Assembly (NCBI RefSeq): GCF_900445235.1 | Contig: NZ_UFSM01000001.1 | Location: 4,913,501-4,977,500 of the forward strand | From: Aminobacter aminovorans | GTDB taxonomy: Bacteria > Pseudomonadota > Alphaproteobacteria > Rhizobiales > Rhizobiaceae | Length of the DNA: 64,000 bases | Direction of reading: 5' to 3' | Shown here: positions 43,582-54,134 of the stretch, piece after piece | How positions within the stretch are numbered: the stretch's first letter is position 1 | How the letters are laid out: each line of letters begins with the position of its first letter | Program-made: the position numbers and the translations under genes | The notes under the pieces: generated by a model | Seen by the model: only the letters and a program-made list of their open reading frames with translations | What the model was told of the DNA's origin: nothing | The model's database searches: none

Positions 43582-44187
43582 TCAAAACACGGTCCGCGAC
43601 TTGAGGGCCGCCGACAGCGTGCCTTCGTCGAGATAGTCGAGCTCGCCGCCAACCGGCACGCCATGCGCCAGTCTTGTCACCTTGATGTCGAAGCCGGAGA
43701 GCTGGTCGGTAAGATAATGCGCCGTGGTCTGGCCCTCGACGGTGGCATTGACCGCCAGGATGACCTCGCTCACCCCGCCCTCGGCGATGCGGGTCACAAG
43801 TTGCCTGATGGTCAGCTGGTCGGGGCCAATGCCGTCGAGCGGCGACAACGTGCCGCCGAGCACATGGAACTTCGCGTTCATCGCACCGGCCCGCTCCAGC
43901 GCCCAGAGATCGGACACGTCCTCAACGACGATGATGGTGGTGGGGTCGCGGCGCGGATCGGTGCAGATCATGCACGGATCCGAGGTATCGACATTGCCGC
44001 AGGTCGAGCATACCCGCACCTTGTCGACCGCTTCGCCCATGGCGGCGGCCAGCGGCGCAAGCAGCTGTTCCTTCTTCTTGATCAGGTGAAGGGCAGCACG
44101 GCGGGCCGAACGCGGCCCGAGCCCCGGCACCTTGGCCAGAAGCTGGATCAGGCGTTCGATCTCGGGACCGGCGATTCGCTTCGACAT
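43582..44187 (-). CDS. recR: Recombination protein RecR
   Basis: Part of the RecFOR pathway that loads RecA at gaps. The 201-residue protein has the N-terminal helix-hairpin-helix ([17 protein letters not shown]), the [16 protein letters not shown] zinc finger, the Toprim domain ([29 protein letters not shown]) and the end LARGVP-like [22 protein letters not shown]. The frame extends to 44259, but ATG 44187 matches the family start. It belongs with dnaX-ebfC upstream on the same strand, separated here by two inserted genes. Confidence 0.96.
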   Translation of the reverse strand: MSKRIAGPEIERLIQLLAKVPGLGPRSARRAALHLIKKKEQLLAPLAAAMGEAVDKVRVCSTCGNVDTSDPCMICTDPRRDPTTIIVVEDVSDLWALERAGAMNAKFHVLGGTLSPLDGIGPDQLTIRQLVTRIAEGGVSEVILAVNATVEGQTTAHYLTDQLSGFDIKVTRLAHGVPVGGELDYLDEGTLSAALKSRTVF

Positions 44188-44277
44188 GGAAGCGATATAA
44201 GACGTGTAGGGAACGGTGAGTAGTGAATAGTGAAGCGGGAAGCCGCCTGGTTCCTCCATCCACTACCGACTATTCGC

Positions 44278-44991
44278 TCATTCCTGCATCGGCCGGTCCT
44301 GGCTGGCGATGAGCGCGCCGATGGCGTCGGCATCTTCCGGCATCGCCTGGAACGACATCGCGCTGGCCAGTGCCGCATCGGAGCCGGCAGAGGCAACCGT
44401 GGTCGGCTGCGCCTCGACGACACCGGGCAGCGTCGGCTGTGCGGCGGAAGCAATCATCGTTTCCGGCTCAGTCGCCGGCAGCTTGCGCCGACTGCGCTTC
44501 TCGTAGAAGGCATTGCCGCCGGCAACCGTGGTGTAGTGCATGTTCTTATAGGGGAACTTCAGCCCGGCGGTGTGGAAGAACATCACCTCGGGTTTCACCT
44601 TGGGGTGGCGCTCGCCCTTGAGCACGGATTCCGCCGCCGCTTGCACATCCGGCAAGGCCTGGGAATTCATCGGCCGCGACAGCACCCCAGGCGCGAACTG
44701 GCCCTTCTGGCCGACGACACCGCAGACGCTGTCGCCATACTCGCCCGACTTGAGCCGGTTCATGACGACGCTGCCGACAGCAACGAGGCCGTCGCGGCTC
44801 GAGCGGTTGGATTCGAAAAACATCGCGCGCGCCAGGCATTCCTTGTCCTTCGCCGTATAGGCGTAGGAACCCGAACGAACCGAACTCGTAGTGATGCCGT
44901 CAGCGAGCTTGCTGGTGGTGCACCCGGAAACGATAAACGGTGAGGCGACGACGCCGACCAAAATCGGCATCTTCCAATTCTTGGCGATCAA
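44278..44991 (-). CDS. SleB-type cell-wall hydrolase lipoprotein
   Basis: The 237 residues start with a lipoprotein leader (cysteine in FIVSGCTT, residue 24). A hydrolase_2 (SleB-like) domain follows: KECLARAMFFESNRSSRDGLVAVGSVVMNR with the catalytic Glu, VCGVVGQKGQFAPG and VMFFHTAGLKFPY. The C-terminal 70 residues are Ala/Pro-rich and low complexity. It would be an outer- or inner-membrane-anchored peptidoglycan amidase or transglycosylase. It is located between recR and the divergent alcohol dehydrogenase. Confidence 0.88.
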   Translation of the reverse strand: MIAKNWKMPILVGVVASPFIVSGCTTSKLADGITTSSVRSGSYAYTAKDKECLARAMFFESNRSSRDGLVAVGSVVMNRLKSGEYGDSVCGVVGQKGQFAPGVLSRPMNSQALPDVQAAAESVLKGERHPKVKPEVMFFHTAGLKFPYKNMHYTTVAGGNAFYEKRSRRKLPATEPETMIASAAQPTLPGVVEAQPTTVASAGSDAALASAMSFQAMPEDADAIGALIASQDRPMQE

Positions 44992-45184
44992 AAGCGCCCC
45001 TCTCGTAAGCCCGCCACGTCCCCAGATTGCAGCAAGAATGCGCCCGTTTCGGGCAAAATGATGGCCGAGCCGCCGATCGCGTCTTCTTGCCAGGCTCGCC
45101 TCTGCAACGCGCGGTCGCTATATGGTCGGTCGATGACAAGAAAAGGCGCGCTTTCGGGGCGGCCGAAATTGGTTGGAGGCGACC

Positions 45185-46225
<1,041 letters not shown>

Positions 46226-46244
46226 GCGCGTAGCTTGATGAGAA

Positions 46245-46269
46245 ACGGCGCCTGAAGATCAGGCGCCGT
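46245..46269. terminator. Bidirectional terminator between the convergent ADH and ebfC genes
   Basis: A perfect 11-bp stem, ACGGCGCCTGA / TCAGGCGCCGT, with a three-base loop lies 20 bases after the dehydrogenase stop and 31 bases after the ebfC stop. T-runs are weak on both sides. Confidence 0.65.
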
Positions 46270-46300
46270 CCCACTATTTCCTGTTCGTTTCCGGTCTTTC

Positions 46301-46624
46301 TCAGAACGGCAGCTTCATGCCGGGGGGGATCGGCAGGCCGGCGGTCAGCGCCTTGGTCTTTTCCTGCATCGTCGCCTCGACCTTGGCCTTGGCGTCGTTG
46401 TGCGCGGCGACGATCAAGTCCTCGAGGATCTCGCCCTCGCCTTCCTTAAGCAGCGACGGATCGATCTTCAGCGCCTTCATTTCCGACTTGCCGGACAGGG
46501 TCACGGTGACGAGGCCGCCGCCCGACTGGCCAGTGGCTTCGAGCAGGGCGACCTCTTCCTGCATGGCCTGCAGCTTGGCCTGCATTTCCTTCGCCTTGCC
46601 CATCAGGCCGAGGAGATCCTTCAT
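46301..46624 (-). CDS. ebfC: YbaB/EbfC family nucleoid-associated protein
   Basis: This 107-residue DNA-binding dimer shows the family features: [21 protein letters not shown] at the start, [20 protein letters not shown] and [18 protein letters not shown]. It is the middle gene of the widespread dnaX-ebfC-recR set, 18 bases downstream of dnaX here. It binds DNA and influences gene expression and possibly recombination. Confidence 0.95.
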   Translation of the reverse strand: MKDLLGLMGKAKEMQAKLQAMQEEVALLEATGQSGGGLVTVTLSGKSEMKALKIDPSLLKEGEGEILEDLIVAAHNDAKAKVEATMQEKTKALTAGLPIPPGMKLPF

Positions 46625-46642
46625 CGTGTTTGTCCTTTCGTC

Positions 46643-48460
46643 TCAGAACGGGTCGTCATCGTCGTTGTCCACGCCGGGGTCGGGCGGCAACTCGGTGTCG
46701 GTATCGATATCGGGTGCATCCGGCGTCGTCGGCAGCCGCACGTCTATGATCTTGGCGCCGGGAAAGCGCGCAAGGATCGCCGCCACCGTCGGGTCGGCCT
46801 TGGCATCGGTCAGGGCGACCTCGCGTTTGGTAGCCTCGATCTCGGCAAGGGTTGGCCCGCCTTCTTCCTTGGACAGCGACACCATCCAATGGCGGCCAGT
46901 CCAGAGCTTGAGCTTTGCCGTCAGGTCGTTGAGGAAGGTGCGCGGCGCGTCCGATGTCAGGCTGCATTCGATATGGCCGGGTTCGATGCGCACCGGGCGA
47001 ACGGCGCGGCGGATCAGCACCTTGAAGGCCATTTCGCGGTTGGCTTCGGCGAGGTTGGCAAGATCGGCGATGGTGCGCACCGGCACCGCATCGACAACCG
47101 GCTCAGGCGCGGGCGGTGGCGCGACAAAGGCGGTGGGCGCGGGCGCGCTTTCCACCAGGCGCATCGCCTGGCCGCCGCCATTGCTCACCGGCATGCGTGC
47201 CTGCGACACGGCCGAAGCGCCGGCTCCACCATTGCCACCGCCGGCAGGCATCCCGCCATTGCGGGGCGCGCCGGAAGGCTGCGACGGCGCGTCGCCGAGC
47301 GATTTCAGGGCTTCGTCGAGCGTCGGCAGGTCGGCGGCATGCGCCAACCGTATCAGCACCATTTCGGCGGCGCTCACCGGCCGGTTGGAGGACTGCACCT
47401 CGGGAATGCCCTTGAGCAGCATCTGCCAGGCGCGGGAAAGCACCCTGATGGAAAGTGACCGGGCGAACTCCACGCCCCTCTTGCGCTCATCCTCTGACAG
47501 CGACGCGTCGTCGGCCGCCGACGGCACGAAGCGCAGGCGCGTGACAAGATGGGTGAATTCAGCAAGGTCGTTCAGCACGGCGACCGGATCGGCGCCGGTA
47601 TCATACTGGGCGCGCAATTCGCCAAGAGCAGCGGCGATATCGCCCTTCATGATGTTTTCAAACAGGTCGACGACCCGCGCCCGATCGGCAAGGCCGAGCA
47701 TGGCGCGCACCGCGTCTGACGTCACCGTGCCGCCGCCATGGGCGATGGCCTGGTCGAGAATGGACAGCGAATCGCGCGCCGAGCCCTCGGCCGCGCGCGC
47801 AACCATGGCAAGCGCGTCGTCCTCGACCGAAATGCCTTCCTGCCGGGCGATGTTGCGGAGATGCCCGACAAGCTTTCCGGCGTCGATTCGGCGCAGGTCG
47901 AAGCGCTGGCAGCGCGACAGCACCGTGATCGGGACTTTTCGGATTTCGGTGGTGGCGAAGATGAACTTCACATGCGGAGGCGGCTCTTCAAGCGTCTTCA
48001 GCAGACCGTTGAAGGCCTGCGTCGAGAGCATGTGCACCTCGTCGATGATGTAGACCTTGTAGCGAGCTGAAACGGGCGCGTAGCGGACACGGTCGATGAT
48101 GTCCCTGATGTCGTCGATGCCGGTGTGGGACGCGGCGTCCATCTCGATGACATCGACATGCCGGCCTTCCATGATCGACTGGCAATGCTCGCCCAGCACG
48201 GTGAGGTCGACCGACGGGCGGTCGACATCAGGCGTCTTGTAGTTGAGTGCGCGCGCCAGGATGCGGGCGGTGGTGGTCTTGCCGACACCGCGGACGCCGG
48301 TCAGCATCCAGGCCTGCGCGATGCGGCCTGAGGAAAAGGCATTGGTCAGCGTCTGGACCATCGGCTCCTGGCCGACGAGTGCCGTAAAATCCGCAGGGCG
48401 ATATTTGCGCGCGAGTACGCGATAGGCCTTGCTGTTATCGGTTTGTCCGGCTTCGCTCAT
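46643..48460 (-). CDS. dnaX: DNA polymerase III subunits gamma and tau
   Basis: The clamp-loader ATPase of the replicase has 605 residues. AAA+ features are YRPADFTALVGQEPMVQTL, Walker A in GVRGVGKTTTARI, Walker B/DExx in IIDEVHML, and sensor 1 in ATTEIRKVPITVLSRCQRF. The usual zinc-cysteine group between the Walker motifs is reduced here (HCQSIMEGR). The C-terminal tau region is Pro/Ala-rich. No slippery A-run for a gamma frameshift was noticed. ATG 48460 follows GGGGCGG. The SRP RNA gene lies just upstream. Confidence 0.96.
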   Translation of the reverse strand: MSEAGQTDNSKAYRVLARKYRPADFTALVGQEPMVQTLTNAFSSGRIAQAWMLTGVRGVGKTTTARILARALNYKTPDVDRPSVDLTVLGEHCQSIMEGRHVDVIEMDAASHTGIDDIRDIIDRVRYAPVSARYKVYIIDEVHMLSTQAFNGLLKTLEEPPPHVKFIFATTEIRKVPITVLSRCQRFDLRRIDAGKLVGHLRNIARQEGISVEDDALAMVARAAEGSARDSLSILDQAIAHGGGTVTSDAVRAMLGLADRARVVDLFENIMKGDIAAALGELRAQYDTGADPVAVLNDLAEFTHLVTRLRFVPSAADDASLSEDERKRGVEFARSLSIRVLSRAWQMLLKGIPEVQSSNRPVSAAEMVLIRLAHAADLPTLDEALKSLGDAPSQPSGAPRNGGMPAGGGNGGAGASAVSQARMPVSNGGGQAMRLVESAPAPTAFVAPPPAPEPVVDAVPVRTIADLANLAEANREMAFKVLIRRAVRPVRIEPGHIECSLTSDAPRTFLNDLTAKLKLWTGRHWMVSLSKEEGGPTLAEIEATKREVALTDAKADPTVAAILARFPGAKIIDVRLPTTPDAPDIDTDTELPPDPGVDNDDDDPF

Positions 48461-48584
48461 CCGCCCCGTTCGCTCGCCCGTTCGTATTGGCGCCCCTGCC
48501 TCGACCGCGCAGGGCCGATTCCGCGAAACGAGTTTCGCCCGCACGGCGTAACGCCGTCAATGACGCGGAGAAGGGCGAAGAGGC

Positions 48585-48680
48585 GGGAGGCTGGAACAAT
48601 GACCCGTTCCGGGCTCGTTAGGGCTGCTTCCTTCCGGACCTGACCCGGTTGGCGAGTGGATCGTCCACCACCAACCTCCC
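48585..48680 (-). ncRNA. ffs: Bacterial signal recognition particle 4.5S RNA
   Basis: The minus strand folds into a single long hairpin closed by GGGAGGTTGG / CCAGCCTCCC. Near the apex is the universal SRP motif GGTCAGGTCCGGAAGGAAGC, containing the Ffh-binding loops and GGAA tetraloop. The 96-nucleotide length is right for the small Gram-negative form. It lies next to dnaX, as in other rhizobia. Confidence 0.95.
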
Positions 48681-48744
48681 AACCTCCATATCGGCAATTG
48701 CCGCTCCAATTGCAAGGCCCTTCGGCGACATGTCGGCCCGGCAG

Positions 48745-49185
48745 TCAGGCGCCGGCGAAATTCAACGCCCAGAGATAGGCAAGCGTTGCCGCAATGCCGA
48801 GGCCGGTGCGCAGCGCATGCAGCGTCCCCCAATGGACGATCAGCCTGCGGGAGGCGGCACCACCCTCCTCGTTCGGTATCGCCTCGATACGCTTGTTGGT
48901 CGGCATGATGCCAAGCATCGTGTAGGGCCAGTTCGCGAGCATCAGCAAGGCGCCGACCACCCAGCGCCAGTCCCCGTTCAGCCAAGCAGCGAGCAGGCCG
49001 AGCACGCCGGAGACGACCGCCAGGCTCGCCTGCATGGTGAAGCCGGCGGCGTAGCTCGGTTTCCACTGCGCAAGCAGATTTTTGTCGTCGAGGCCAAGCC
49101 GTGCGGGCTGTTCGGCGAAATTGATGTAGAATGCCGCACCGGCAAAGGCGGCCGCGAGAACCAGGGCGATCTGACCGGCAAGCAT
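48745..49185 (-). CDS. DUF1772 family membrane protein
   Basis: The 146 residues contain four membrane helices with the family's FAEQPARLGL segment after helix 1, AQWKPSYAAGF before helix 2 and NKRIEAIPNEEGG after helix 3. Relatives include fungal anthrone oxygenase-like proteins, but most bacterial members have no assigned function. ATG 49185 follows GGAG; the ATG at 49218 is less well placed. It stands alone, upstream of ffs on the same strand. Confidence 0.85.
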   Translation of the reverse strand: MLAGQIALVLAAAFAGAAFYINFAEQPARLGLDDKNLLAQWKPSYAAGFTMQASLAVVSGVLGLLAAWLNGDWRWVVGALLMLANWPYTMLGIMPTNKRIEAIPNEEGGAASRRLIVHWGTLHALRTGLGIAATLAYLWALNFAGA

Positions 49186-49338
49186 TGCGCATCTCCAATG
49201 ACGTTCGACGCATAGCATATCGGTGCAACGCGCGGCGCGTCAGTGCGCCTTACGACGTTTCCCGCCCAGCCTTTTCAATGATTCGCTTGCAGCCGCGACA
49301 GCCACACTCTAGCCTTCGACAAAACAAGGGAAACGCCA

Positions 49339-49758
49339 ATGATTTCGGGGCTCAAGGCCGGGTTTACGCTGGATTCGCGTCTCGATGCCGACAGCGAACC
49401 GCTGATGTGGCTTGGCCTCTGCGAATTGCGCGTCATGAACGACCAGCGCTGGCCCTGGCTGGTGCTGGTGCCGCAGCGCCCCGGCATCGAGGAAATTCAT
49501 GACCTTACCCCCCTCGATCAAGCGATGCTGACCTTCGAGAGCAACATGGTGGCGCATGCGCTCAAGCGTGCGACCGGCTGCGCCAAGATCAACAGCGGCG
49601 CGCTCGGTAACATCGTGCGGCAGCTGCATTTCCACGTCGTCGCCCGCAGCGAGGGCGATCCCGGCTGGCCCGGCCCGGTCTGGGGCCATGGCGTGCGCGA
49701 GCCCTATCGCCGCGACGATCTCCACCGGTTTGCCGAGCGCATCAAGTCGGCGCTATAA
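49339..49758 (+). CDS. HIT domain protein
   Basis: The 139-residue histidine-triad-like protein has CELRVMNDQRWPWLVLVPQ and the active-site region GNIVRQLHFHVVAR. The triad normally reads H-x-H-x-H; here the first His is replaced by Gln, as in part of the GalT/ApaH-like branch. Nucleotide hydrolase or transferase activity is therefore uncertain. CAAGGGAA precedes the ATG. nudC starts 28 bases later, so both probably act on nucleotide metabolites from one transcript. Confidence 0.87.
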   Translation: MISGLKAGFTLDSRLDADSEPLMWLGLCELRVMNDQRWPWLVLVPQRPGIEEIHDLTPLDQAMLTFESNMVAHALKRATGCAKINSGALGNIVRQLHFHVVARSEGDPGWPGPVWGHGVREPYRRDDLHRFAERIKSAL

Positions 49759-49786
49759 AGCGGCTCCGACGCAGACCGAGTTTCAG

Positions 49787-50728
49787 ATGCCTTTCAGCCT
49801 GTTCGACGCACCTCGGCGTGAAGCCAGCCATTTCCTCGGCTTCGCCGGCAACATCATCGACCGCCAGTCGGAAAAGCGCAGCGACGATTCCGCCGTGAAA
49901 GCGCTCGCCGAACCCGACGCAAGGCTGCTTCTGGTCGCGTCGGGGCGGCTGGTGCTCGATTTCAGCGACACTTCGCCCACCCCCTACTTCACGCTCGCGG
50001 CGGCCGAGGCACTCGGCGCCCAGACCGGCGAGGCGATCCTGCTCGGCCGCGCAGATGACATCGCCATGCTGGCCCTGCCGATCACTGCCGAACAGGAAGC
50101 CCTGCCGGAGCACCTGAAGGCCATCGACTTCCGCTCGATCCTGGCGCAACGCCTGACCGACGAGGCCGGGCTCGGCGCCCTGGCACAGGGCGCCGCACTG
50201 CTTGCCTGGAACGCCAGCCACCGCTTCTGCGGTCGCTGCGGCGCTGAAACCGAGATGCGCGCCGGCGGCTACAAGCGGCGCTGCACCAGATGCGGTACAG
50301 AACATTTTCCCCGCACCGACCCTGTCGCCATCATGCTGACCGTGTCGGGTGACAAGTGCCTGATGGGTCGCGGCCGGCATTTCGCGCCGGGCGTCTATTC
50401 GGCGCTCGCCGGCTTCATCGAGCCGGGCGAAACGATCGAGGCGGCGGTGCGGCGCGAAACACTCGAGGAGGCCGGTATCCGGCTCGGCCGCGTCGTCTAT
50501 CATTCGAGCCAGCCCTGGCCGTTCCCTTATTCGCTGATGATCGGCTGTTATGGCGAGGCGCTCAACGAAGACATCGCGACCGATACCGACGAGCTCGAGG
50601 ACTGCCGCTGGTTTCCCCGTGCGGAGGTTCTGCAGATGCTCGCCGGCACCCATCCCGACGAGCTCAGGGTGCCACCAGGACACGCCATCGCCCATCAGCT
50701 CATCCGCACTTGGGCCGACGCAGAGTGA
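49787..50728 (+). CDS. nudC: NAD(+) diphosphatase (Nudix hydrolase NudC)
   Basis: It hydrolyses NADH to NMNH and AMP and can remove NAD caps from RNA. The 313 residues include an N-terminal domain, a zinc ribbon (FCGRCG...CTRCG), the Nudix box GFIEPGETIEAAVRRETLEEAG and the NADH-specific SQPWPFP motif downstream. ATG 49787 is chosen inside a longer frame because it starts the family sequence. It overlaps the next gene as GTGA. Confidence 0.95.
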   Translation: MPFSLFDAPRREASHFLGFAGNIIDRQSEKRSDDSAVKALAEPDARLLLVASGRLVLDFSDTSPTPYFTLAAAEALGAQTGEAILLGRADDIAMLALPITAEQEALPEHLKAIDFRSILAQRLTDEAGLGALAQGAALLAWNASHRFCGRCGAETEMRAGGYKRRCTRCGTEHFPRTDPVAIMLTVSGDKCLMGRGRHFAPGVYSALAGFIEPGETIEAAVRRETLEEAGIRLGRVVYHSSQPWPFPYSLMIGCYGEALNEDIATDTDELEDCRWFPRAEVLQMLAGTHPDELRVPPGHAIAHQLIRTWADAE

Positions 50729-51603
50729 CGCCTGATGCGGCGCTCGGCGCATTCCGCGCTGCCATCGTCCGGTCGTTTCCCGAGCTTGAGGGCGCAAGCT
50801 TCACTTTGCTCGCACCCGGCTGGCACAGCGACGCTGTCGACGTCGACGACAGGCTGGTGTTCAAGTTCCCGCGTCACGAGGCGGCGGAACAGGCGCTGGC
50901 GCGGGAAGCCAGACTGCTCGGGCTTGTCCGCACTGGTGTGACCATGCCGGTGCCCGACCTGAGGCTGCATGCAGGCCCACCGATGTTCTCACACCACGGC
51001 AAGCTCAGAGGCGAGCATCTGCTGACAAGGCAGTATGAAGCGCTGCCTGAGCGTGCCCGCCAGGAGTTGGCCGAGAAGTTGGGGCTTTTCTACGCTGAGA
51101 TCCACCGACTGGACCGTCCGGCGCTGGAAGCTGCCGGCGCCAGGCCGATCGAGGCCTGGATCGTGCCTGAAGAAATCCTTCGCCGGATCCGACCCGTGCT
51201 GCCGGAAGGGCTGTGCGCCTATGCCGACAGAACTGTCGCTGCATGGCAGGAGCTGGCGGCCGATCCGCACGGCACCACATATGGCTTCTTCGATGGCCAT
51301 GGCTGGAACATGGCGTTCGATCATGCCGCCCAACGGCTCAACGGCGTCTATGACTCTGCCGATTCGGGTTTCGGCGACCTGCAGCAAGAGTTCATCTATT
51401 CGAACTTCATCTCGCGCGACCTGACGGCCCGGATCGTCGGCGAATATGAAGTGTTGACCGGCAGGCATCTCGACCGGCAGCGCATCGAACTGCTCAGCAG
51501 CGTGCTCAGGCTATCGGAACTCGCCGGCTCCGCCGACGATCCCGAGCATCTGCCTGCGATGCTCGGGCATGTTGCCGACTGGGCGGCACGAGGAACGGTT
51601 TAG
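50725..51603 (+). CDS. Aminoglycoside phosphotransferase (APH)-like kinase family protein
   Basis: The 292-residue protein has the APH fold: DRLVFKFPRHEAAEQALAREARLL near the N-terminus (ATP-binding lysine region), RGEHLLTRQYEALP and a catalytic region GFFDGHGWNMAFD followed by YDSADSGFGDLQ. The canonical HGDxxxxN is altered (DGHGWN), so kinase activity should be tested. It starts at GTG 50725, overlapping the nudC stop. It is convergent with pheA by four bases. Natural substrates of such chromosomal members are unknown; drug resistance should not be presumed. Confidence 0.82.
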   Translation: MTPDAALGAFRAAIVRSFPELEGASFTLLAPGWHSDAVDVDDRLVFKFPRHEAAEQALAREARLLGLVRTGVTMPVPDLRLHAGPPMFSHHGKLRGEHLLTRQYEALPERARQELAEKLGLFYAEIHRLDRPALEAAGARPIEAWIVPEEILRRIRPVLPEGLCAYADRTVAAWQELAADPHGTTYGFFDGHGWNMAFDHAAQRLNGVYDSADSGFGDLQQEFIYSNFISRDLTARIVGEYEVLTGRHLDRQRIELLSSVLRLSELAGSADDPEHLPAMLGHVADWAARGTV

Positions 51604-52487
51604 TCGCCGTTGCTCTGCGTGCCGCGGAACTCGTTGGCCTCGTAGACGCCGAGAATACGCACCTCACGGGTGAAGAAGCGCAGTTCCTCCAAAGCCAGCG
51701 CCACCAGACGATCGTCCGGGTGGCCTTCGATGTCCGAATAGAACTGGGTCGCGGTAAACTCCCCACCGAGCTGGTAGCTCTCCAGCTTGGTCATGTTGAC
51801 GCCGTTGGTGGCGAAGCCGCCCATCGCCTTGTAGAGCGCGGCCGGCACGTTGCGGACGCGGAAGACGAAGGTCGTCATCATCTTGGTGTCGGGATTGCTG
51901 CGCTCGGCCCAACTCTTGCCCTTCGACAGCACGACGAAACGGGTGATGTTGTTTTCGGTGTCCTCGACATTCTCTTCCAGGATGTCGAGGCCGTAGAGCG
52001 AGGAGGCCAGCCGCGGCGCGAGTGCCGCCATCGTGCGGTCCTTGACCTCGGAAACGAGTTTTGCGGCACCTGCGGTGTCGCCGGCGACGACCGGCTTCCA
52101 GCTGTTCTTGCGGATGTATTTGCGGCACTGGCCGAGCGCGTGGATGTGGCTGTGTACCGTCTTGATTTCCGAGCGCTTGACACCCGGCAGCACCATCAGC
52201 TGGAAATGGATCGGCAGGAAATACTCGCCGACGATGTGCAGCTTGGACTCAGGCAGCAGGTGATGGATGTCGGCGACACGACCGGCAATGGTGTTTTCGA
52301 TCGGAATCATCGCCAGATCGGCCTTGCCCGTCTCGACCGCGTTGAAGGCGTCCTCAAAGGTCGGACACGGCATCGGCTCCATGTCTGGATAGACGTTGCG
52401 GCAAGCGGTGTCGGAATTGGCACCCTGCTCGCCCTGGAAGGCAATCTTGTTGGTCGTGGTCGGCATGACTGGCCTGTCTTTGCTCAT
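51600..52487 (-). CDS. pheA: Prephenate dehydratase
   Basis: It converts prephenate to phenylpyruvate, committing carbon to phenylalanine. The 295-residue monofunctional enzyme has FQGEQGANSDTACRNVYP, IPIENTIAGRVADIHHLL, the catalytic NITRFVVL (TRF) motif and a C-terminal ACT domain (GFATNGVNMTKLESYQ) for feedback by phenylalanine. Two starts are possible; the longer is given. kdsB lies 16 bases upstream on the same strand, a conserved rhizobial arrangement. Confidence 0.95.
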   Translation of the reverse strand: MSKDRPVMPTTTNKIAFQGEQGANSDTACRNVYPDMEPMPCPTFEDAFNAVETGKADLAMIPIENTIAGRVADIHHLLPESKLHIVGEYFLPIHFQLMVLPGVKRSEIKTVHSHIHALGQCRKYIRKNSWKPVVAGDTAGAAKLVSEVKDRTMAALAPRLASSLYGLDILEENVEDTENNITRFVVLSKGKSWAERSNPDTKMMTTFVFRVRNVPAALYKAMGGFATNGVNMTKLESYQLGGEFTATQFYSDIEGHPDDRLVALALEELRFFTREVRILGVYEANEFRGTQSNGD

Positions 52488-52503
52488 TTCGAGAGAAGTT
52501 CGC

Positions 52504-53232
52504 TTACTTCGTCAGAAGTTCGCGGGCGCGTTCGAGATGTTCCGGGGTATCGACGCCCAGCGGCACCGTGTCGACGATCTCGACGTCGATGCGCATGCCG
52601 GCTTCCAGCGCCCGCAACTGCTCGAGACGCTCGCGCTTTTCCAGCGGCGACGGGCCGAGCCCGACGAAGCGCTCAAGCGCTGCACGGCGGTAAACATAAA
52701 GCCCGACATGGTGATAGAGCGGACCTTCGCCCCAGGGTGCGGTCGCGCGGGTAAAATAGAGTGCCCTCATTCGGCCGGCCGACAGCGGCGAGCCGATGAT
52801 CTTGGGAACGTTGGGGTCGACCTTTTCCTCGTGGCGGGTGATTTCGACGCCGAGCGTCGAAATGTCGACTGCCTTGTCCTCCAGCGGCCGCAGCGCGGCC
52901 TGGACGATCGCCGGATCGATCGTCGGCAAGTCGCCCTGGACGTTGACTATGGTGTCGACCTCGCCTTTGGGATCGAGCGTCGTCAGCGCCTCGAAGATAC
53001 GATCCGAACCTGACTCGTGGTCGGCGCGGGTCATCACCGCCTCGAAGCCGTGCGCCCTCACCGTTTCCGCAACGATGTCGGTGTCGGTCGCCACGACAAC
53101 GCGGCCAAGCCCGCATTCCGAAGCGCGGCTAGCTACATGGACGATCATCGGGCGGCCGGCGATGTCGGCAAGCGGCTTGCCCGGCAAGCGCGTCGAAGCC
53201 ATGCGGGCGGGGATCAGGACAAGGGTGGACAT
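52504..53232 (-). CDS. kdsB: 3-deoxy-manno-octulosonate cytidylyltransferase
   Basis: It activates KDO as CMP-KDO for lipid A core assembly. The 242 residues show the nucleotide-binding [18 protein letters not shown], the ATDTDIVAE segment, [11 protein letters not shown] and the [11 protein letters not shown] and EQLRALE motifs. ATG 53232 begins at the usual N-terminus ([11 protein letters not shown]); a longer frame to 53316 is not used. It is upstream of pheA and divergent from the cytochrome gene. Confidence 0.96.
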   Translation of the reverse strand: MSTLVLIPARMASTRLPGKPLADIAGRPMIVHVASRASECGLGRVVVATDTDIVAETVRAHGFEAVMTRADHESGSDRIFEALTTLDPKGEVDTIVNVQGDLPTIDPAIVQAALRPLEDKAVDISTLGVEITRHEEKVDPNVPKIIGSPLSAGRMRALYFTRATAPWGEGPLYHHVGLYVYRRAALERFVGLGPSPLEKRERLEQLRALEAGMRIDVEIVDTVPLGVDTPEHLERARELLTK

Positions 53233-53431
53233 GGCTTGCGCGACTGTTTCTAAATGGTGTTGGAAAGTGTCAAAAGGTCTCACTGGAAGGGCCCTTATAG
53301 GTGTTGCAACCGGCAAGCAAAAGACCTAGTTTCCGCGCGATTTGACCCGGCCAGCCGGGCGATAGACGATACCGACGAACGGCAGCGGTCGCAGAGGACA
53401 GCGATCGGCCGGATAAGGGAGCCAGGGGCGT

Positions 53432-54082
53432 ATGGACTCATTCGAAATGAACAAGGTGCTTGGCGGCCTGCTGGGTACTGCCTTTGTGGTGTTCTCCATC
53501 TCGCTGGTGTCGGATGCGATCTTCGCAGCGCCGGTTCCCGAGAAGCCCGGCTTTGCCATCGAAGCCGCTGAAGAAGGCGGCGCAGGTGCCGGCGGCGGCG
53601 AGGCTGCACCGGCTGCCGTACCGATCGCCCAGCTGCTGGCCAGCGCCAACGCCGAAGCAGGCGCTGCGGTCTTCAAGAAGTGCACCGCCTGCCACTCGAT
53701 CGAGAAGGGCGGCCCCAACAAGGTCGGTCCGGATCTGTGGGGCGTGGTCAACCGTCCGATCGCCTCGCATGGAGGCTTCGGCTATTCGGGCCCGATGAAG
53801 GAATTCTCGGAAGGCGGCAAGGTCGTCTGGGATTTCGAGCACCTCAACCACTTCCTGACGTCGCCCAAGGGCTACATCAAGGGCACCGCGATGGGCTTCG
53901 CAGGCATCAAGAAGGATGACGAGCGCGCCAACCTGATCGCCTACCTGAATTCGCAGTCGGACAGCCCTGCACCTCTGCCTGCGGCCGATGCAGCTCCGGC
54001 AGCAACACCTGCCGCCGCTCCGGCTGAAGGCGCGGCCCCTGCAGCTCCCGCAGAGGGTGCCGCTCCGGCCACCGCTCACTAA
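53432..54082 (+). CDS. Membrane-anchored class I cytochrome c (CycM-like)
   Basis: The 216-residue protein has an N-terminal uncleaved membrane anchor (about residues 8-32), a Gly/Ala-rich linker and a cytochrome c domain. The domain has haem motif CTACH (residues 84-88), [10 protein letters not shown] and the methionine ligand in GTAMGFAGI. An Ala/Pro-rich C-terminal tail with repeats of APAEGAAPA follows, possibly periplasmic. It would pass electrons from the bc1 complex to a terminal oxidase. A strong terminator follows. Confidence 0.93.
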   Translation: MDSFEMNKVLGGLLGTAFVVFSISLVSDAIFAAPVPEKPGFAIEAAEEGGAGAGGGEAAPAAVPIAQLLASANAEAGAAVFKKCTACHSIEKGGPNKVGPDLWGVVNRPIASHGGFGYSGPMKEFSEGGKVVWDFEHLNHFLTSPKGYIKGTAMGFAGIKKDDERANLIAYLNSQSDSPAPLPAADAAPAATPAAAPAEGAAPAAPAEGAAPATAH

Positions 54083-54106
54083 GCGATTTGTAATCTTCGC
54101 ATCTTG

Positions 54107-54134
54107 AAAAAGCCGGGTTTTGCCCGGCTTTTTT
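54107..54134 (+). terminator. Rho-independent terminator after the cytochrome c gene
   Basis: Stem AAAAAGCCGGG / CCCGGCTTTTTT with a four-base loop, ending in six T, lies 24 bases after the stop. Confidence 0.92.

Noticed and set aside
44190..44277. Weak inverted repeats (TAGTGAATAGTGA-like) between recR and the SleB-like gene
   Set aside because: Arms match only partially; could be a dispersed repeat fragment but not supportable from one copy.
46317..48053. Plus-strand open frame of 578 codons across ebfC and dnaX
   Set aside because: Ser/Arg-rich shadow frame running opposite two confirmed genes.
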